Shown: positions 1-7,858, numbered from the stretch's first letter. The stretch is DNA of 26,101 nucleotides from an uncultured Ilumatobacter sp. (GCA_937891565.1 CALAHA010000360.1:1-26101), one strand, 5' to 3'. Translations and numbers: made by a program. Notes: generated by a model not told the origin, from the sequence alone.

Positions 1-1
1 T

Positions 2-127
2 TCAGTACACGCCGCACATGCCGTCGATGGAGATCTCCTCGACGAGCAGTTCTTCTTCGACGAATTCGACTGCCGGAGCATCGGCGGTTGCTGCGTTCTC
101 GGCGACGGTCGTCGTGGGTTCGTTCAT
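2..127 (-). CDS. mftA: Mycofactocin precursor peptide MftA
   Basis: This 41-residue ORF ends in VEEISIDGMCGVY, the signature C-terminus of mycofactocin precursors. In this RiPP pathway the radical SAM enzyme MftC, with carrier protein MftB, decarboxylates and crosslinks the last two residues, Val40 and Tyr41. MftE and MftD then trim and oxidise them to a redox cofactor used by nicotinoprotein dehydrogenases. The N-terminal 30 residues form an acidic leader rich in Glu, Ala and Thr, as expected. The ATG at 127 is supported by a TAAAGT hexamer exactly 6 nt upstream, so the mRNA is probably leaderless. The stop lies one base from the window edge. mftB and mftC would be expected immediately beyond it on the same strand but cannot be seen. 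The motif and its exact position at the C-terminus leave little doubt. Confidence 0.95.
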   Translation of the reverse strand: MNEPTTTVAENAATADAPAVEFVEEELLVEEISIDGMCGVY

Positions 128-133
128 GTCGTT

Positions 134-139
134 ACTTTA
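134..139 (-). promoter_or_regulatory. -10 element of mftA (leaderless)
   Basis: TAAAGT on the minus strand ends 6 nt before the mftA ATG, placing the predicted transcription start at or next to the start codon. I see no convincing -35 box. The 82 bp between mftA and the divergent MOSC gene must carry both promoters. Confidence 0.6.
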
Positions 140-209
140 CCGATCAGGCAGGCGTGGAGCGAACGCGTGGTGTGAATCCGCTAGCCAGCCCTGTGCCAGG
201 CTGGGGCCC

Positions 210-977
210 ATGCACGTGACTGAACTGTGGCGTTATCCGGTGAAGTCGATGGGTGGTGAGCAACTTGAGAACACCCAGGTCGGCGTACTCGGCATTGCGG
301 GGGACCGCAGATGGGGCGTCTTTGATGTCGCGACAGGAACGGTGCTCACGGCGCGTCGATCGCCACAGCTGCTCTTCGCTTCGGCGCGAGTGGTTGATGA
401 CGACGTGGTGATTGATGTTCCGGAGATCGGCGAAATTGCATCGGGCGAAGCGTCGGTGGCACTGTCGCGCTGGCTGGGCCAGGAGGTTGAACTCCGGGCT
501 GCAGGTGTTATCGGGGGAACATACGAGGTGCCGCTCGACTTCGAGCACGACGCCGACTGGGTCTCGTGGACCGGACCCGCAGGTGCGTGGCACGACTCAA
601 AGTCAAGCCGCGTGTCGTTGGTGTCGACCGGGACACTCGGCGAGTGGGACCTGCGTCGTTTCCGCACCAATATTGTTGTCAGCGGTTCGGGCGAGGACGG
701 CTTCGTCGGTCACCACCTGCAGATTGGTCTTGTAGGTTCTGGCGCCGAACTCGCCGTGTCGAAACAGATCGATCGTTGCGTGATGGTCGCCCGTCCGCAG
801 CCGGGCCTCGAACGTGACATCGAACTCCTGAAGACGATCAATCGTGACCGCGCGACGTTTCTGTCGATCGGATCGCTGGTTGTCACGCCCGGGAGTGTGG
901 CCATCGGCGACGACGTCACGCTGGTCCCCAGCCGGTCAACGCCGATCAGTGAGCCCGCAGTCAGACCGGTGGGCTGA
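210..977 (+). CDS. MOSC domain-containing protein
   Basis: This 255-residue protein begins MHVTELWRYPVKSMGGE, the typical MOSC N-terminal beta-barrel opening. The C-terminal MOSC domain has RRFRTNIVVSG and a conserved Cys in DRCVMVARPQPG, the position that binds or transfers sulfur or molybdenum cofactor in relatives such as YcbX and mARC. Related proteins reduce N-hydroxylated compounds with molybdenum cofactor or carry sulfur; the substrate here is unknown. The reading frame is open back to position 18, but family alignment starts at the ATG at 210. A weak CAGGCT hexamer 7 nt upstream suits a leaderless start. It is divergent from mftA, and its last 42 bp overlap the degraded end of the DUF222 remnant on the other strand. 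Confidence 0.85.
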   Translation: MHVTELWRYPVKSMGGEQLENTQVGVLGIAGDRRWGVFDVATGTVLTARRSPQLLFASARVVDDDVVIDVPEIGEIASGEASVALSRWLGQEVELRAAGVIGGTYEVPLDFEHDADWVSWTGPAGAWHDSKSSRVSLVSTGTLGEWDLRRFRTNIVVSGSGEDGFVGHHLQIGLVGSGAELAVSKQIDRCVMVARPQPGLERDIELLKTINRDRATFLSIGSLVVTPGSVAIGDDVTLVPSRSTPISEPAVRPVG

Positions 978-1823
978 AGAGTGTGGGTCCGTTTGACGCT
1001 TCCGAGGACAGGGTGAGACCGATTGGGTGCGGCGACCGAAGTCGAGCACCGTGGACTGGCCGTTCGTGACGAGACGGTGGATGCTGGCGTCGCAGGCGAT
1101 GCGGCGAACAGCTTCGGGTGTGATGGTGATGCGGCCGCTGTTTGTGTCGAGCGTGCCGCCGGTGGCGAGGTAGTTCTTGGCAAGCGTGACCAAGGCGTCG
1201 TCTTGACGTTGTGCTCGGGTCCGTTCGTCCTCAATGGCGCGGCCTGAGAGATGTCGGATTGCTTCGCGGACGAGGTTGAAGCCTTCTGGGTCGAGGAGCC
1301 CGTCGAGGCGGCCCATGCTGTCGAGCAGGGATGACAGGTGCAGTTCTCGTGACTCGAATTGCTCCTGGGCGGTCTTTTCGGCGGCGTCGGGGTTGTTGTG
1401 TAGGAGCCAGGTGGCGAGGAGCATCTTCAGATCAGCGGACGCGAATTGCAACGCCCAGCCGAGCAGCATCCGTTCGTCACGAGCGAATTCGCCGGCGATG
1501 TCGAAGGACCACAGGTCAGTGAGTTGGCGGAGCGCGCTTTCGGCGAGTACACCATCAGCAAACGTGGCTTTGACTTCGGGCATCTGTTGGATTCGTTCGG
1601 CGAGCCGCAGTGTCACGCTCGAAGCCGACGGTGATTCGCCCGTGATTGACGACAGCCACGGTGTCGCTGAACGGAACCCGCCCGTGACCCAGGCACCGGT
1701 TTCGAGTGCCCGCCAGACGTGGTCGAGTTGCACCGATCGTGTCCGTCGAAGCAACCGGGTCGAGTCGTTGACCGCAACCGTTGCGCCGCCCCCGTCAACC
1801 CGCTTGATCACCCCCACCGCCAT
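936..1823 (-). pseudogene. Truncated DUF222 (13E12-type) HNH protein remnant
   Basis: The 295-residue frame carries a recognisable DUF222 region: GFRSATPWLSSITGES, then LRLAERIQQMPEVKATFADG, then repeated helices. It proceeds as far as the usual pre-HNH segment (RRIACDASIHRLVTNG, VLDFGRRTQSVS). In intact family members this is followed by an HNH nuclease domain with CxxPxC and HHxxxW-type motifs. Here, after about residue 270, the sequence becomes unrelated basic residues that run into the MOSC gene on the opposite strand. The catalytic HNH module is therefore missing, giving a 3'-deleted and probably inactive copy. Such genes are multicopy in actinobacteria and decay often. The start at 1823 is uncertain, with no clear ribosome site or TANNNT box. 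Expression as a short DUF222-only protein cannot be excluded. Confidence 0.75.
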
Positions 1824-2118
1824 ACAGACAACAAGACATTTGGGGTGTCACAGAGAAGACGAGAGCTTCCCCGTTGGCCGGTCACGGTTTCGACGGCGAT
1901 CGCCCGTTCGATGGGTCGCTGGTGAGGCTCGAAGGGCACGCTGCTCTCGTCGCAGATGGAGGAGTCGTCGGTGAGGTTGGCAATCTTCTGGCCGATCTGG
2001 TGGGGGCCAGGAGCCAGATTTCGGAAGTGCTGATTGACCTCGGCGTCGCCGCAGTCGCGTCGGCCTCCCGATTCGAAACGGACTTGTGGGTCACGCGAAC
2101 TTCATCCCAGCCAGGGAA
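1824..2118. other. Intergenic stretch with unassigned open frame
   Basis: No recognisable gene lies between the DUF222 remnant and the halohydrin-dehalogenase-like gene. On the minus strand one frame stays open from 2101 down to 1613. Its codons between about 2060 and 1850 end mostly in G or C, like real genes here, but it has no plausible start and no motif I know (it contains PHQIGQKIANLTDDSS). It is in a different frame from DUF222, so it may be a decayed neighbour or 5' part. Confidence 0.35.
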
Positions 2119-2796
2119 CTAGGACCAGCCGCCATCCATACTGATGACTTGGCCGAAGGTGAAGGTCGACGCGTCGCTTGCGAGGAACAATGCGAGCTCG
2201 GCGGTTTCGCGGGGTGTGCCAAGGCGTTGCGCAGGAACCTCCGCCTTCAAGCGGTCGCGAAACTTCTCGTTCTCCATGATCGCCGGCGGGTAGTACGTCT
2301 CGTTCTCGACGAAGTTCTGAGCGATCGCGTTGACCCGCACGTTGTGCGTTGCCAATTCATGGCCAGCAGATCGGACGAACGCGTTCTGGGCTGCTCGCGC
2401 GGTGACGTAGCTGGTTGCTTGCGGACGCATGCGTCGCAACGGCGACGACGAGGTCAGTGCAACAATCGAGCCGCCACCACGGTTGATCATCGGCTGAGCC
2501 GCTTCGCGCACGAGACGCATGAGTGGGTGGACCATTGCATCGAAGCCCGCCATCCACTCGTCGTCGTCGATGTCGCGCACCCGAGCGGCGTAGGCAGCGA
2601 GGTCGAGGTTGGCGACGAGGACGTCGATGTCGCCAGCGCGGTGCAACACGTCGGCTGGTTCGGTCGCTCCGATAAGTGCGCCGGCGTCGGCAATCACTTC
2701 GGCGCCTTCCTCGCGGAACAACTCGACAATGGGTGGCCCCATGTAGGTGTCGCAACTTGTCACGAGAACTCGCTTACCGATCAGCCGATCACCCAT
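2119..2796 (-). CDS. Halohydrin dehalogenase-like SDR protein
   Basis: This 225-residue SDR-fold protein lacks the NAD(P)-binding TGxxxGxG motif. It has the two motifs defining halohydrin dehalogenases: T13-x4-Y18-x-G20 (TSCDTYMG) in place of the cofactor loop, and S117-x12-Y130-x3-R134, with Arg replacing the usual SDR Lys. Further similarity covers NVRVNAIAQNFVENETYYPP and VPAQRLGTPRETAELALFLASD, like characterised Hhe enzymes. Those enzymes interconvert vicinal haloalcohols and epoxides plus halide without a cofactor, and accept azide, cyanide and nitrite for ring opening. Length matches the shorter subfamilies (B/E type). The ATG at 2796 has an AGGT and a TACGTT box shortly upstream. It is divergent from the amidohydrolase gene. 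The activity call rests on motifs; the physiological substrate is unknown. The alternative is a catalytically different, cofactor-free SDR. Confidence 0.85.
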   Translation of the reverse strand: MGDRLIGKRVLVTSCDTYMGPPIVELFREEGAEVIADAGALIGATEPADVLHRAGDIDVLVANLDLAAYAARVRDIDDDEWMAGFDAMVHPLMRLVREAAQPMINRGGGSIVALTSSSPLRRMRPQATSYVTARAAQNAFVRSAGHELATHNVRVNAIAQNFVENETYYPPAIMENEKFRDRLKAEVPAQRLGTPRETAELALFLASDASTFTFGQVISMDGGWS

Positions 2797-2875
2797 GAAC
2801 TCAAAACGTACCTGGTGGGTTGTTCGGTTCTGGCATGAGCGGGGGCTGAGACCGTTGAAATTCCGAGCATCTGTC

Positions 2876-2881
2876 TAGGGT
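2876..2881 (+). promoter_or_regulatory. -10 element of the amidohydrolase gene
   Basis: TAGGGT ends 6 nt before the GTG start at 2888, which supports that non-ATG start. A TTGAAA lies at 2855-2860 with a short 15-bp spacer and may be a weak -35. Confidence 0.6.
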
Positions 2882-2887
2882 CGGAGC

Positions 2888-4534
2888 GTGCGCTTCGACC
2901 TCGTTCTCGACAACGCGAATATTTTCACCGTTGACCCGGCGCTGCGACGTGCCGGATCGATTGGGATCATCGGCGATCGGATTGTCGCCGTCGCACAGCG
3001 CGGCGAGTTGGCGCGATTCGATACGGGCCGAACGATCGATCTCGACGGCCACTTTGTCGCACCAGGATTCAACGACGCCCACAACCACATGCAGATGTAT
3101 GGGGCCTCGCTCAACGAGGTTCCGCTCAACGGTGGTGCGGTGCGTTCGATCGAGGAGTTGGTTGCTGCAATTGCTGACCGTGCCTCCTCGACACCGGCGG
3201 GCGCATGGATTGTTGGATCCGGCTACGACCACAACAAGCTGGCCGAACGCCGCCACCCAACCTGCCACGAACTCGATCGCGTCAGCCCTGTTAATCCCGT
3301 TCTGCTCAATCACACCTCCGGCCACTTCGCAACACTGAACAGCGCGGCAATGCGTCTCGCCCGAATCGGCGAGGTCGACGTGCCGGATGGGGGAGTGGTG
3401 GCCGTTGATGACCAAGGCCGTCCGACCGGATTGCTCGAAGAGCAGGCGCAACAACTCGTCCGTTCGCTCGTCCACCCGCGGTCGGTCGCCGAGATGGCCA
3501 CCAACCTGGGCCTCGCCAGTGATCGCTATCTGTCCGAGGGAATCACGAGCTGCCAAGAAGCCGGCGTCGGCGGCATCCTCGGTACGGCTGAACCGGTCGA
3601 AGTTGCTGCCTACCAGCAAGCCCGACGAGCGAACCGTCTGCGGGTGCGCGTCACGATGATGGCGTCGGTCGACGCGCTGCACGGCTGCGCACATCACGCC
3701 GATGACAACGAGCCCTTCGCACTCGACCTCGGCATGCACACCGGGTTCGGCGACGACTGGCTTCGTTACGGTGCCACCAAGATTTTCGCCGACGGCTCGC
3801 TGATGGGCTGTACCGCGGCAATGTTCGAAGACTTCGACGGACAGCCCGGCAACAACGGCTACTTCCAGATGCCCGAGGCCCGGCTGCACGAACTCATCCT
3901 TGCCGCACACCGATCGGGGTGGCAGGTCGCCACGCATGCAATTGGCGATCGCGCGGTCTCTTCGGTACTCGACGCGTACGAATCTGTGCTCCGCCAGCAC
4001 CCCCGAGCGGACCACCGCCACCGCATCGAACATGCCGGCATGACCCGCGCCGTCGATGTCGCACGCATCGCCCGGCTTGGCGTGATCCCGGTCCCGCAGG
4101 CTCGCTTCGTCTCTGAGATCGGTGACGGCATGCTCCGTGCAATCGGGCCCGACCGGGTCGGCGACTGCTACAGGCAGCGCTCGTTCCTTGACGCAGGCAT
4201 CACGTTGCCCGGCAGCTCTGACCGGCCGGTGGTTAACGGCGCACCGTTGCTCGGCATTCACGACCTCGTCAACCAGCGCACGGCATCGGGCGCTGCCTTC
4301 AACCCGAGCGAAGCGCTCACGATTGAGCAAGCAATCCACGCCTACACGGTCGGGTCGGCAACCGCCTCGTTCGACGAGCAACGCAAGGGGTCGATCACCG
4401 CTGGCAAGCTCGCCGATCTCGTCGTGCTCGACCATGACCTCACCGCAATGGAATCTGACGGCATTGGGGAAGCTCGAGTCCTTGCCACGATGGTCGGCGG
4501 CAGCTTCGAATACGACGCAGCGAACCTCGCCTGA
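2888..4534 (+). CDS. YtcJ-like metal-dependent amidohydrolase
   Basis: This 548-residue amidohydrolase-3 family protein has an N-terminal composite beta domain (DLVLDNANIFTVDP, RIVAVA), then the metal-binding DAHNHM motif (H65, H67). It also has FADGSLMG, HAIGDRAV (metal His), HRIEHAG, and a late GSDRPV segment carrying the catalytic-type Asp. It closes with GSITAGKLADLVVLD, the usual return to the beta domain. Family members hydrolyse N-acyl or N-formyl amides, exoenzyme inducers or heterocycles; the substrate cannot be read from sequence. No signal peptide is seen, so it is probably cytoplasmic. The GTG start is chosen because of the TAGGGT box 6 nt upstream. It is divergent from the halohydrin-dehalogenase-like gene and converges with cobA, separated by only 17 bp. 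Confidence 0.88.
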   Translation: MRFDLVLDNANIFTVDPALRRAGSIGIIGDRIVAVAQRGELARFDTGRTIDLDGHFVAPGFNDAHNHMQMYGASLNEVPLNGGAVRSIEELVAAIADRASSTPAGAWIVGSGYDHNKLAERRHPTCHELDRVSPVNPVLLNHTSGHFATLNSAAMRLARIGEVDVPDGGVVAVDDQGRPTGLLEEQAQQLVRSLVHPRSVAEMATNLGLASDRYLSEGITSCQEAGVGGILGTAEPVEVAAYQQARRANRLRVRVTMMASVDALHGCAHHADDNEPFALDLGMHTGFGDDWLRYGATKIFADGSLMGCTAAMFEDFDGQPGNNGYFQMPEARLHELILAAHRSGWQVATHAIGDRAVSSVLDAYESVLRQHPRADHRHRIEHAGMTRAVDVARIARLGVIPVPQARFVSEIGDGMLRAIGPDRVGDCYRQRSFLDAGITLPGSSDRPVVNGAPLLGIHDLVNQRTASGAAFNPSEALTIEQAIHAYTVGSATASFDEQRKGSITAGKLADLVVLDHDLTAMESDGIGEARVLATMVGGSFEYDAANLA

Positions 4535-4551
4535 TTCGTGAGTCCTGGCAC

Positions 4552-5304
4552 TCAGGTTGCAGCGATCACCTGCTGCGCCTGATTCGCCCACGGTGCTCCT
4601 ACGGCGGTGAGGTCGAACGCGGCCACGGCGCCGATGACGATGGTGGCGGGCGATTCGATCGCAGCGTGACCGAGGTCGGCGAGATCGCACCGCACGACCT
4701 TCTGCTCGTCAGTGGTGGCGCGTTGGATTGCGGCGACCGGCGTGTCGAGGGCGAGGCCGCCGGTGATCAACTCCGCCGCGATCGCTGCGCGCTGGGCCAC
4801 ACCCATCAGGATGACGATGGTTCCGCCAACCTTGGCGAGTGACCGCCAGTCGATGTTGGGCTCCCCTGGGCGGCGGTGTCCGGTGACCACGGTGAACGCA
4901 GCTGACACGCTGCGGTGTGTGACTGGGATGCCAGCAGCTGCGGGTGCAGCGATTGACGAGGTGATGCCCGGCACGACCTCGAACTCGAGGCCAGCACCGC
5001 GCAGCGCAAGTGCTTCCTCTCCGCCACGACCAAACACGAACGGATCGCCACCCTTCAACCGAACGACACGTTTGCCTTGCCGACCGAGTTCGACGAGCAG
5101 CGCCGAGATCAGCTCCTGCGAGGCCCCTCGACCGGGACGCTTGCCGACGTCGATCCGCTCGGCCGACTCGGGGATGAGGGCGAGCACGCCATCGCCGACG
5201 AGTGCATCGTGCACGACGACGTCGGCGGCCGCGAGTAGGCGTGCGGCCTTCATGGTGAGAAGGTCAGGGTCCCCCGGGCCGGCTCCGACTAATGCGACGC
5301 TCAC
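4552..5304 (-). CDS. cobA: Uroporphyrinogen-III C-methyltransferase (SUMT)
   Basis: This 250-residue enzyme transfers two methyl groups from SAM to uroporphyrinogen III to make precorrin-2, the precursor of siroheme and cobalamin. Visible motifs are VGAGPGDPDLLT (residues 6-17), the SAM-binding RLKGGDPFVFGRGGEE (around 83-97), PGITS and AGIPVTHR. The protein is single-domain, like CobA rather than the fused CysG. The frame is open further upstream to an ATG at 5361, but the GTG at 5304 is preferred. It overlaps the TGA of sulfite reductase as GTGA, a typical translational coupling, and starts directly before the conserved SVALVGAGPG. The position behind sulfite reductase points to siroheme supply, though corrin supply is also possible. 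Confidence 0.93.
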   Translation of the reverse strand: MSVALVGAGPGDPDLLTMKAARLLAAADVVVHDALVGDGVLALIPESAERIDVGKRPGRGASQELISALLVELGRQGKRVVRLKGGDPFVFGRGGEEALALRGAGLEFEVVPGITSSIAAPAAAGIPVTHRSVSAAFTVVTGHRRPGEPNIDWRSLAKVGGTIVILMGVAQRAAIAAELITGGLALDTPVAAIQRATTDEQKVVRCDLADLGHAAIESPATIVIGAVAAFDLTAVGAPWANQAQQVIAAT

Positions 5305-7067
5305 TGGGCACGCACCCGTCGGGTGGTCGTGATCGGCAGCATTGCCAGGAGCGATGTCCACTCCTGTTGCATCGCCCAGTCGCCGAACGACGTGGTGTCG
5401 TTCGCCCCGACGTCGTGGCTGAACCGTTCGAGTAGCGGACGCAACATGTCGGGGATCTCCTCCAGTAGCACGTCCTCACGGACACGTTTGGCCAGCCGGT
5501 CACCTGCTGCTGAACCGCCGACGTAGACGTCGTAGCCCTTCTTGGTCCGACCGACGATGCCGAGTTCGGCGGCATAGGGCCGCGAGCAGCCATTGGGGCA
5601 CCCGGTCATGTTGAGCCGAAGTGGTAATCCGGTGTTGCCCGTGTCGGCGAGCACCTTCTCGAGGCGATCGACTACTTGCGGCAGCACACGCTCAGCCTCA
5701 CCGAGTGCCTTTGAGCAGGTCGGCAGAGCCGGGCAGGCGATTGCCAGGTTGCGGGTCGGACTTTGGTCGCTCGCGAGCGGCACGCCATTCGAGCGCAGCG
5801 TGTTTTCTACCGCCGCCCGGTCGGTGATGCCAAGCAGCAACAGGTCTTGTCGTGGGGTCACACGCAACGCAGACACGGCGCCGTCGGCGATCAAACGCTT
5901 GAGCGCGTACCGCAGGCCATGCGCGACCTTGCCCGATGACACCGGCAGGCCAAGTACGGACGCTGCGCCGTGTGGTTCAGTGTCGTCCCAGCCGTGGTGC
6001 GCGTGAACCTCCCATGCGGGTAAGTCGACGGGGTCGGCAAGAGGCTGGCCGGTGCGCTGTTCGATTTGGTCCCGTAGCCACCCGATGCCTTTGGCCTCGA
6101 CGAGGTATTTGAGGCGGGCTCTGGCCCGATCGTCGCGGTTGCCGTAATCGCGCTGCGTTGTGACGATTGCTTCGACCGCATCGCCGAGCGATTCGACGCC
6201 ATCGCGGCCCTCCGCTGGGACCCAGCCAACCGGCTGTGCAAGCACCGGGTAGGTGTCGTCCGGGCGGGCATGCGACATGCCCATCCCTCCACCGGCGAGG
6301 ATCACGAATCCGGTCACGTTGCCGCTCAGGCCGCCGGGGCCGTCGAGCGTTGGCACGATGCCGACGTCGTGCGTGTAGATGTCGACACAGTTGTCGCCCG
6401 GCCACGCAATACCAACTTTAAACTTGCGCGGAAGATAAGCGGCGCCATAGATCGGCTCGACCGGGTCGATCGAATCGAGAGCGGCCAGAGTTTCCGTTGA
6501 CGGCTTCTCGGACGAGACGGCCTTTTCGCCGTCGACCCACAGTTCCCAGTACGACTCGGTTTGCGGGCGGAATCGGGCCACCATTTCGGCGACGATCGGC
6601 TCGATCGCTGCGGTGCGTTCGGGGCGCGGGAGCGGGCAGGCCATGACGTTGCGGACCACGTCGCCGCATGCGCCGAGTGTGGTGAGGAGCGACGAGTTGA
6701 TGCCGCTCACGAGTTGGGCCAACTCGCCTTTATGCACCACGTGGAACTGCACCCCTTGGCGGGTTGTGAGGCGCAGTTTGTTGTCGGCGAGCGACGCGAC
6801 CCGGTCGAGGGCAAGCCACTGGTGGCCGGTGATGACGCCACCGGGCACCGATGCACGCACCATGCACGAGTAGTCGAGCGGCAGTTTCTGCTGGGCACGC
6901 TCGCGGCGAATGTCTCGGTCGTCCTGCTGATAGATGCCGTGGAATTTGAGCAATGTCTCTGCGTTGTCGTCAAACTTCACTGCGTCGTTGGCGAGTTCGG
7001 CCCCAATCGTCCCAGCGAGATAGTTGCTCTCAACCTTGATCAGTTCGGCAGCTGTGAGGTTGGTCAT
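5301..7067 (-). CDS. Assimilatory sulfite reductase, siroheme/4Fe-4S hemoprotein
   Basis: This 588-residue protein reduces sulfite to sulfide with six electrons. It has two nitrite/sulfite reductase half-domains, with RLTTRQGVQFH around 99-109 and TPRQDLLLLG around 404-413. The [4Fe-4S]/siroheme ligands are C445-x5-C451 (CPALPTC) and C490-x3-C494 (GCPNGC). No flavoprotein domain or partner lies nearby, so electrons probably come from ferredoxin or a distant reductase. ALPTCSKALGEAE resembles the sulfite rather than the nitrite branch, and cysH next door supports this. The open frame extends 87 codons upstream, but the ATG at 7067 is preferred: it begins the conserved region and has AGGA 6 nt upstream. 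It lies 64 bp after cysH and overlaps cobA by 4 bp. Confidence 0.93.
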   Translation of the reverse strand: MTNLTAAELIKVESNYLAGTIGAELANDAVKFDDNAETLLKFHGIYQQDDRDIRRERAQQKLPLDYSCMVRASVPGGVITGHQWLALDRVASLADNKLRLTTRQGVQFHVVHKGELAQLVSGINSSLLTTLGACGDVVRNVMACPLPRPERTAAIEPIVAEMVARFRPQTESYWELWVDGEKAVSSEKPSTETLAALDSIDPVEPIYGAAYLPRKFKVGIAWPGDNCVDIYTHDVGIVPTLDGPGGLSGNVTGFVILAGGGMGMSHARPDDTYPVLAQPVGWVPAEGRDGVESLGDAVEAIVTTQRDYGNRDDRARARLKYLVEAKGIGWLRDQIEQRTGQPLADPVDLPAWEVHAHHGWDDTEPHGAASVLGLPVSSGKVAHGLRYALKRLIADGAVSALRVTPRQDLLLLGITDRAAVENTLRSNGVPLASDQSPTRNLAIACPALPTCSKALGEAERVLPQVVDRLEKVLADTGNTGLPLRLNMTGCPNGCSRPYAAELGIVGRTKKGYDVYVGGSAAGDRLAKRVREDVLLEEIPDMLRPLLERFSHDVGANDTTSFGDWAMQQEWTSLLAMLPITTTRRVRAQ

Positions 7068-7073
7068 GGTTGG

Positions 7074-7077
7074 TCCT
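7074..7077 (-). promoter_or_regulatory. Ribosome binding site of sulfite reductase
   Basis: AGGA on the minus strand, 6 nt before the ATG at 7067. It decides this start over the longer open frame and shows that an internal operon gene uses a Shine-Dalgarno site, unlike the leaderless first genes. Confidence 0.6.
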
Positions 7078-7131
7078 GTCGAAGAGCGCGGGCGGGGGTG
7101 AGGGCGGGAGTGCTGGCGAGCTGTGTGGCCA

Positions 7132-7788
7132 TCAGAGATGGAGTCCGCACTCGGTCTTGGAGCTGTCGGCCCAGCGCCCCGAACGGTCGCTCGCCGGCTT
7201 GGTGCACGGCCAGCAACCGATTGAGCTGTAGCCGCGATTAACCAGCGGATGTTCGGGGAGGCCGTGCTCCGCCGCGTAATCAGCGACGTCGTTGTCGGTC
7301 CATCCGGCGAGCGGATTGATCTTGACAACCGATCGCATGAGGTCGTTGTGTACGAGCGGAGTCGTCCGGCGGCTCGGGGTGTCAGAGCGACGGAGCCCGG
7401 TCACCCAGGCGGTTGCGCCGCGCAGGGCGCGCTGCAACGGTTCGACTTTGCGGGCCGCGCAGCACGCGTCGGTGTCCGCAGCCCAGACGTCTCGGTCGAG
7501 GTCAGGGGCGGGGCGAACCACTCGGACGTTCAGGCCGAAGCGATCGGTCAGATGGTCGGCAAACCACTCGGTCTCGGCGAACAGGTAGCCGGTGTCGAGC
7601 AGGGTGATCTGGATGCCTGGCACCGCGCTGTGGGCCACGTGTGCGATCGTTGCATCGCCGAAGCTGGCAGTGACGCACACGCCTCCGGCGAAGCGCTCGT
7701 TGGCCCAACAGACGGCCGCTCGAGCGTCGTCGAAGGGTCGGCCCGACTCGGGTGGTGCGGTGTGGAGTGAGGTGGTCACGGCGACCAT
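7132..7788 (-). CDS. cysH: Adenylyl-sulfate (APS/PAPS) reductase CysH
   Basis: This 218-residue enzyme reduces APS (or PAPS) to sulfite with thioredoxin as donor. The PAPS-reductase/ATP-pyrophosphatase fold is seen in TASFGDATIAH and LLDTGYLF. Cys pairs C109-C110 (DACCAARK) and C192-x2-C195 (GCWPC) are the 4Fe-4S ligands typical of the APS-reducing, plant and actinobacterial type. The catalytic Cys is C214 in the C-terminal KTECGLHL. It is the first gene of the cysH-sir-cobA operon; the promoter region at 7789-7858 is shared with the divergent precorrin-2 dehydrogenase. ATP sulfurylase genes are not in this window. Substrate preference for APS is inferred from the iron-sulfur motif. Confidence 0.93.
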   Translation of the reverse strand: MVAVTTSLHTAPPESGRPFDDARAAVCWANERFAGGVCVTASFGDATIAHVAHSAVPGIQITLLDTGYLFAETEWFADHLTDRFGLNVRVVRPAPDLDRDVWAADTDACCAARKVEPLQRALRGATAWVTGLRRSDTPSRRTTPLVHNDLMRSVVKINPLAGWTDNDVADYAAEHGLPEHPLVNRGYSSIGCWPCTKPASDRSGRWADSSKTECGLHL

Positions 7789-7822
7789 TCAATCAATACC
7801 TGACTAAAATGATCGGGTTTAT

Positions 7823-7835
7823 CGAGAATTGCTCG
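7823..7835. repeat. Short inverted repeat in sulfur divergon
   Basis: CGAG-AATTG-CTCG lies midway between the divergent starts of cysH (7788) and the precorrin-2 dehydrogenase gene (7859). The position suits an operator shared by both promoters, but the arms are only 4 bp and no regulator gene is nearby. Confidence 0.3.
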
Positions 7836-7846
7836 AAAGTTGGTCC

Positions 7847-7852
7847 TAAGAT
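7847..7852 (+). promoter_or_regulatory. -10 element of the precorrin-2 dehydrogenase gene
   Basis: TAAGAT ends 6 nt before the ATG at 7859, predicting a leaderless transcript. Confidence 0.6.
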
Positions 7853-7858
7853 CACGGC

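Noticed and set aside
18..209. N-terminal extension of the MOSC protein frame
   Set aside because: It lies antisense to mftA, is Ser/Thr-rich without homology, and the family alignment starts at the ATG at 210.
1767..1799. GTTGAC/GTCAAC pair enclosing GCAACCGTTGC in the DUF222 5' region
   Set aside because: It lies within the coding frame and short palindromes are common in such sequence; no positional argument for an operator.
4539..4554. TGAGT-N6-ACTCA hairpin between the amidohydrolase and cobA genes
   Set aside because: The 5-bp stem overlaps the cobA stop codon and has no T-tract; too weak to call a terminator.
2801..4690. 629-codon minus-strand open frame
   Set aside because: It is a shadow of the amidohydrolase gene; the plus frame has clear catalytic motifs, the minus frame none.
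7068..7328. 87-codon upstream extension of sulfite reductase
   Set aside because: It overlaps cysH in another frame, is Arg/Ser/Pro-rich, and the ATG at 7067 has a ribosome site.
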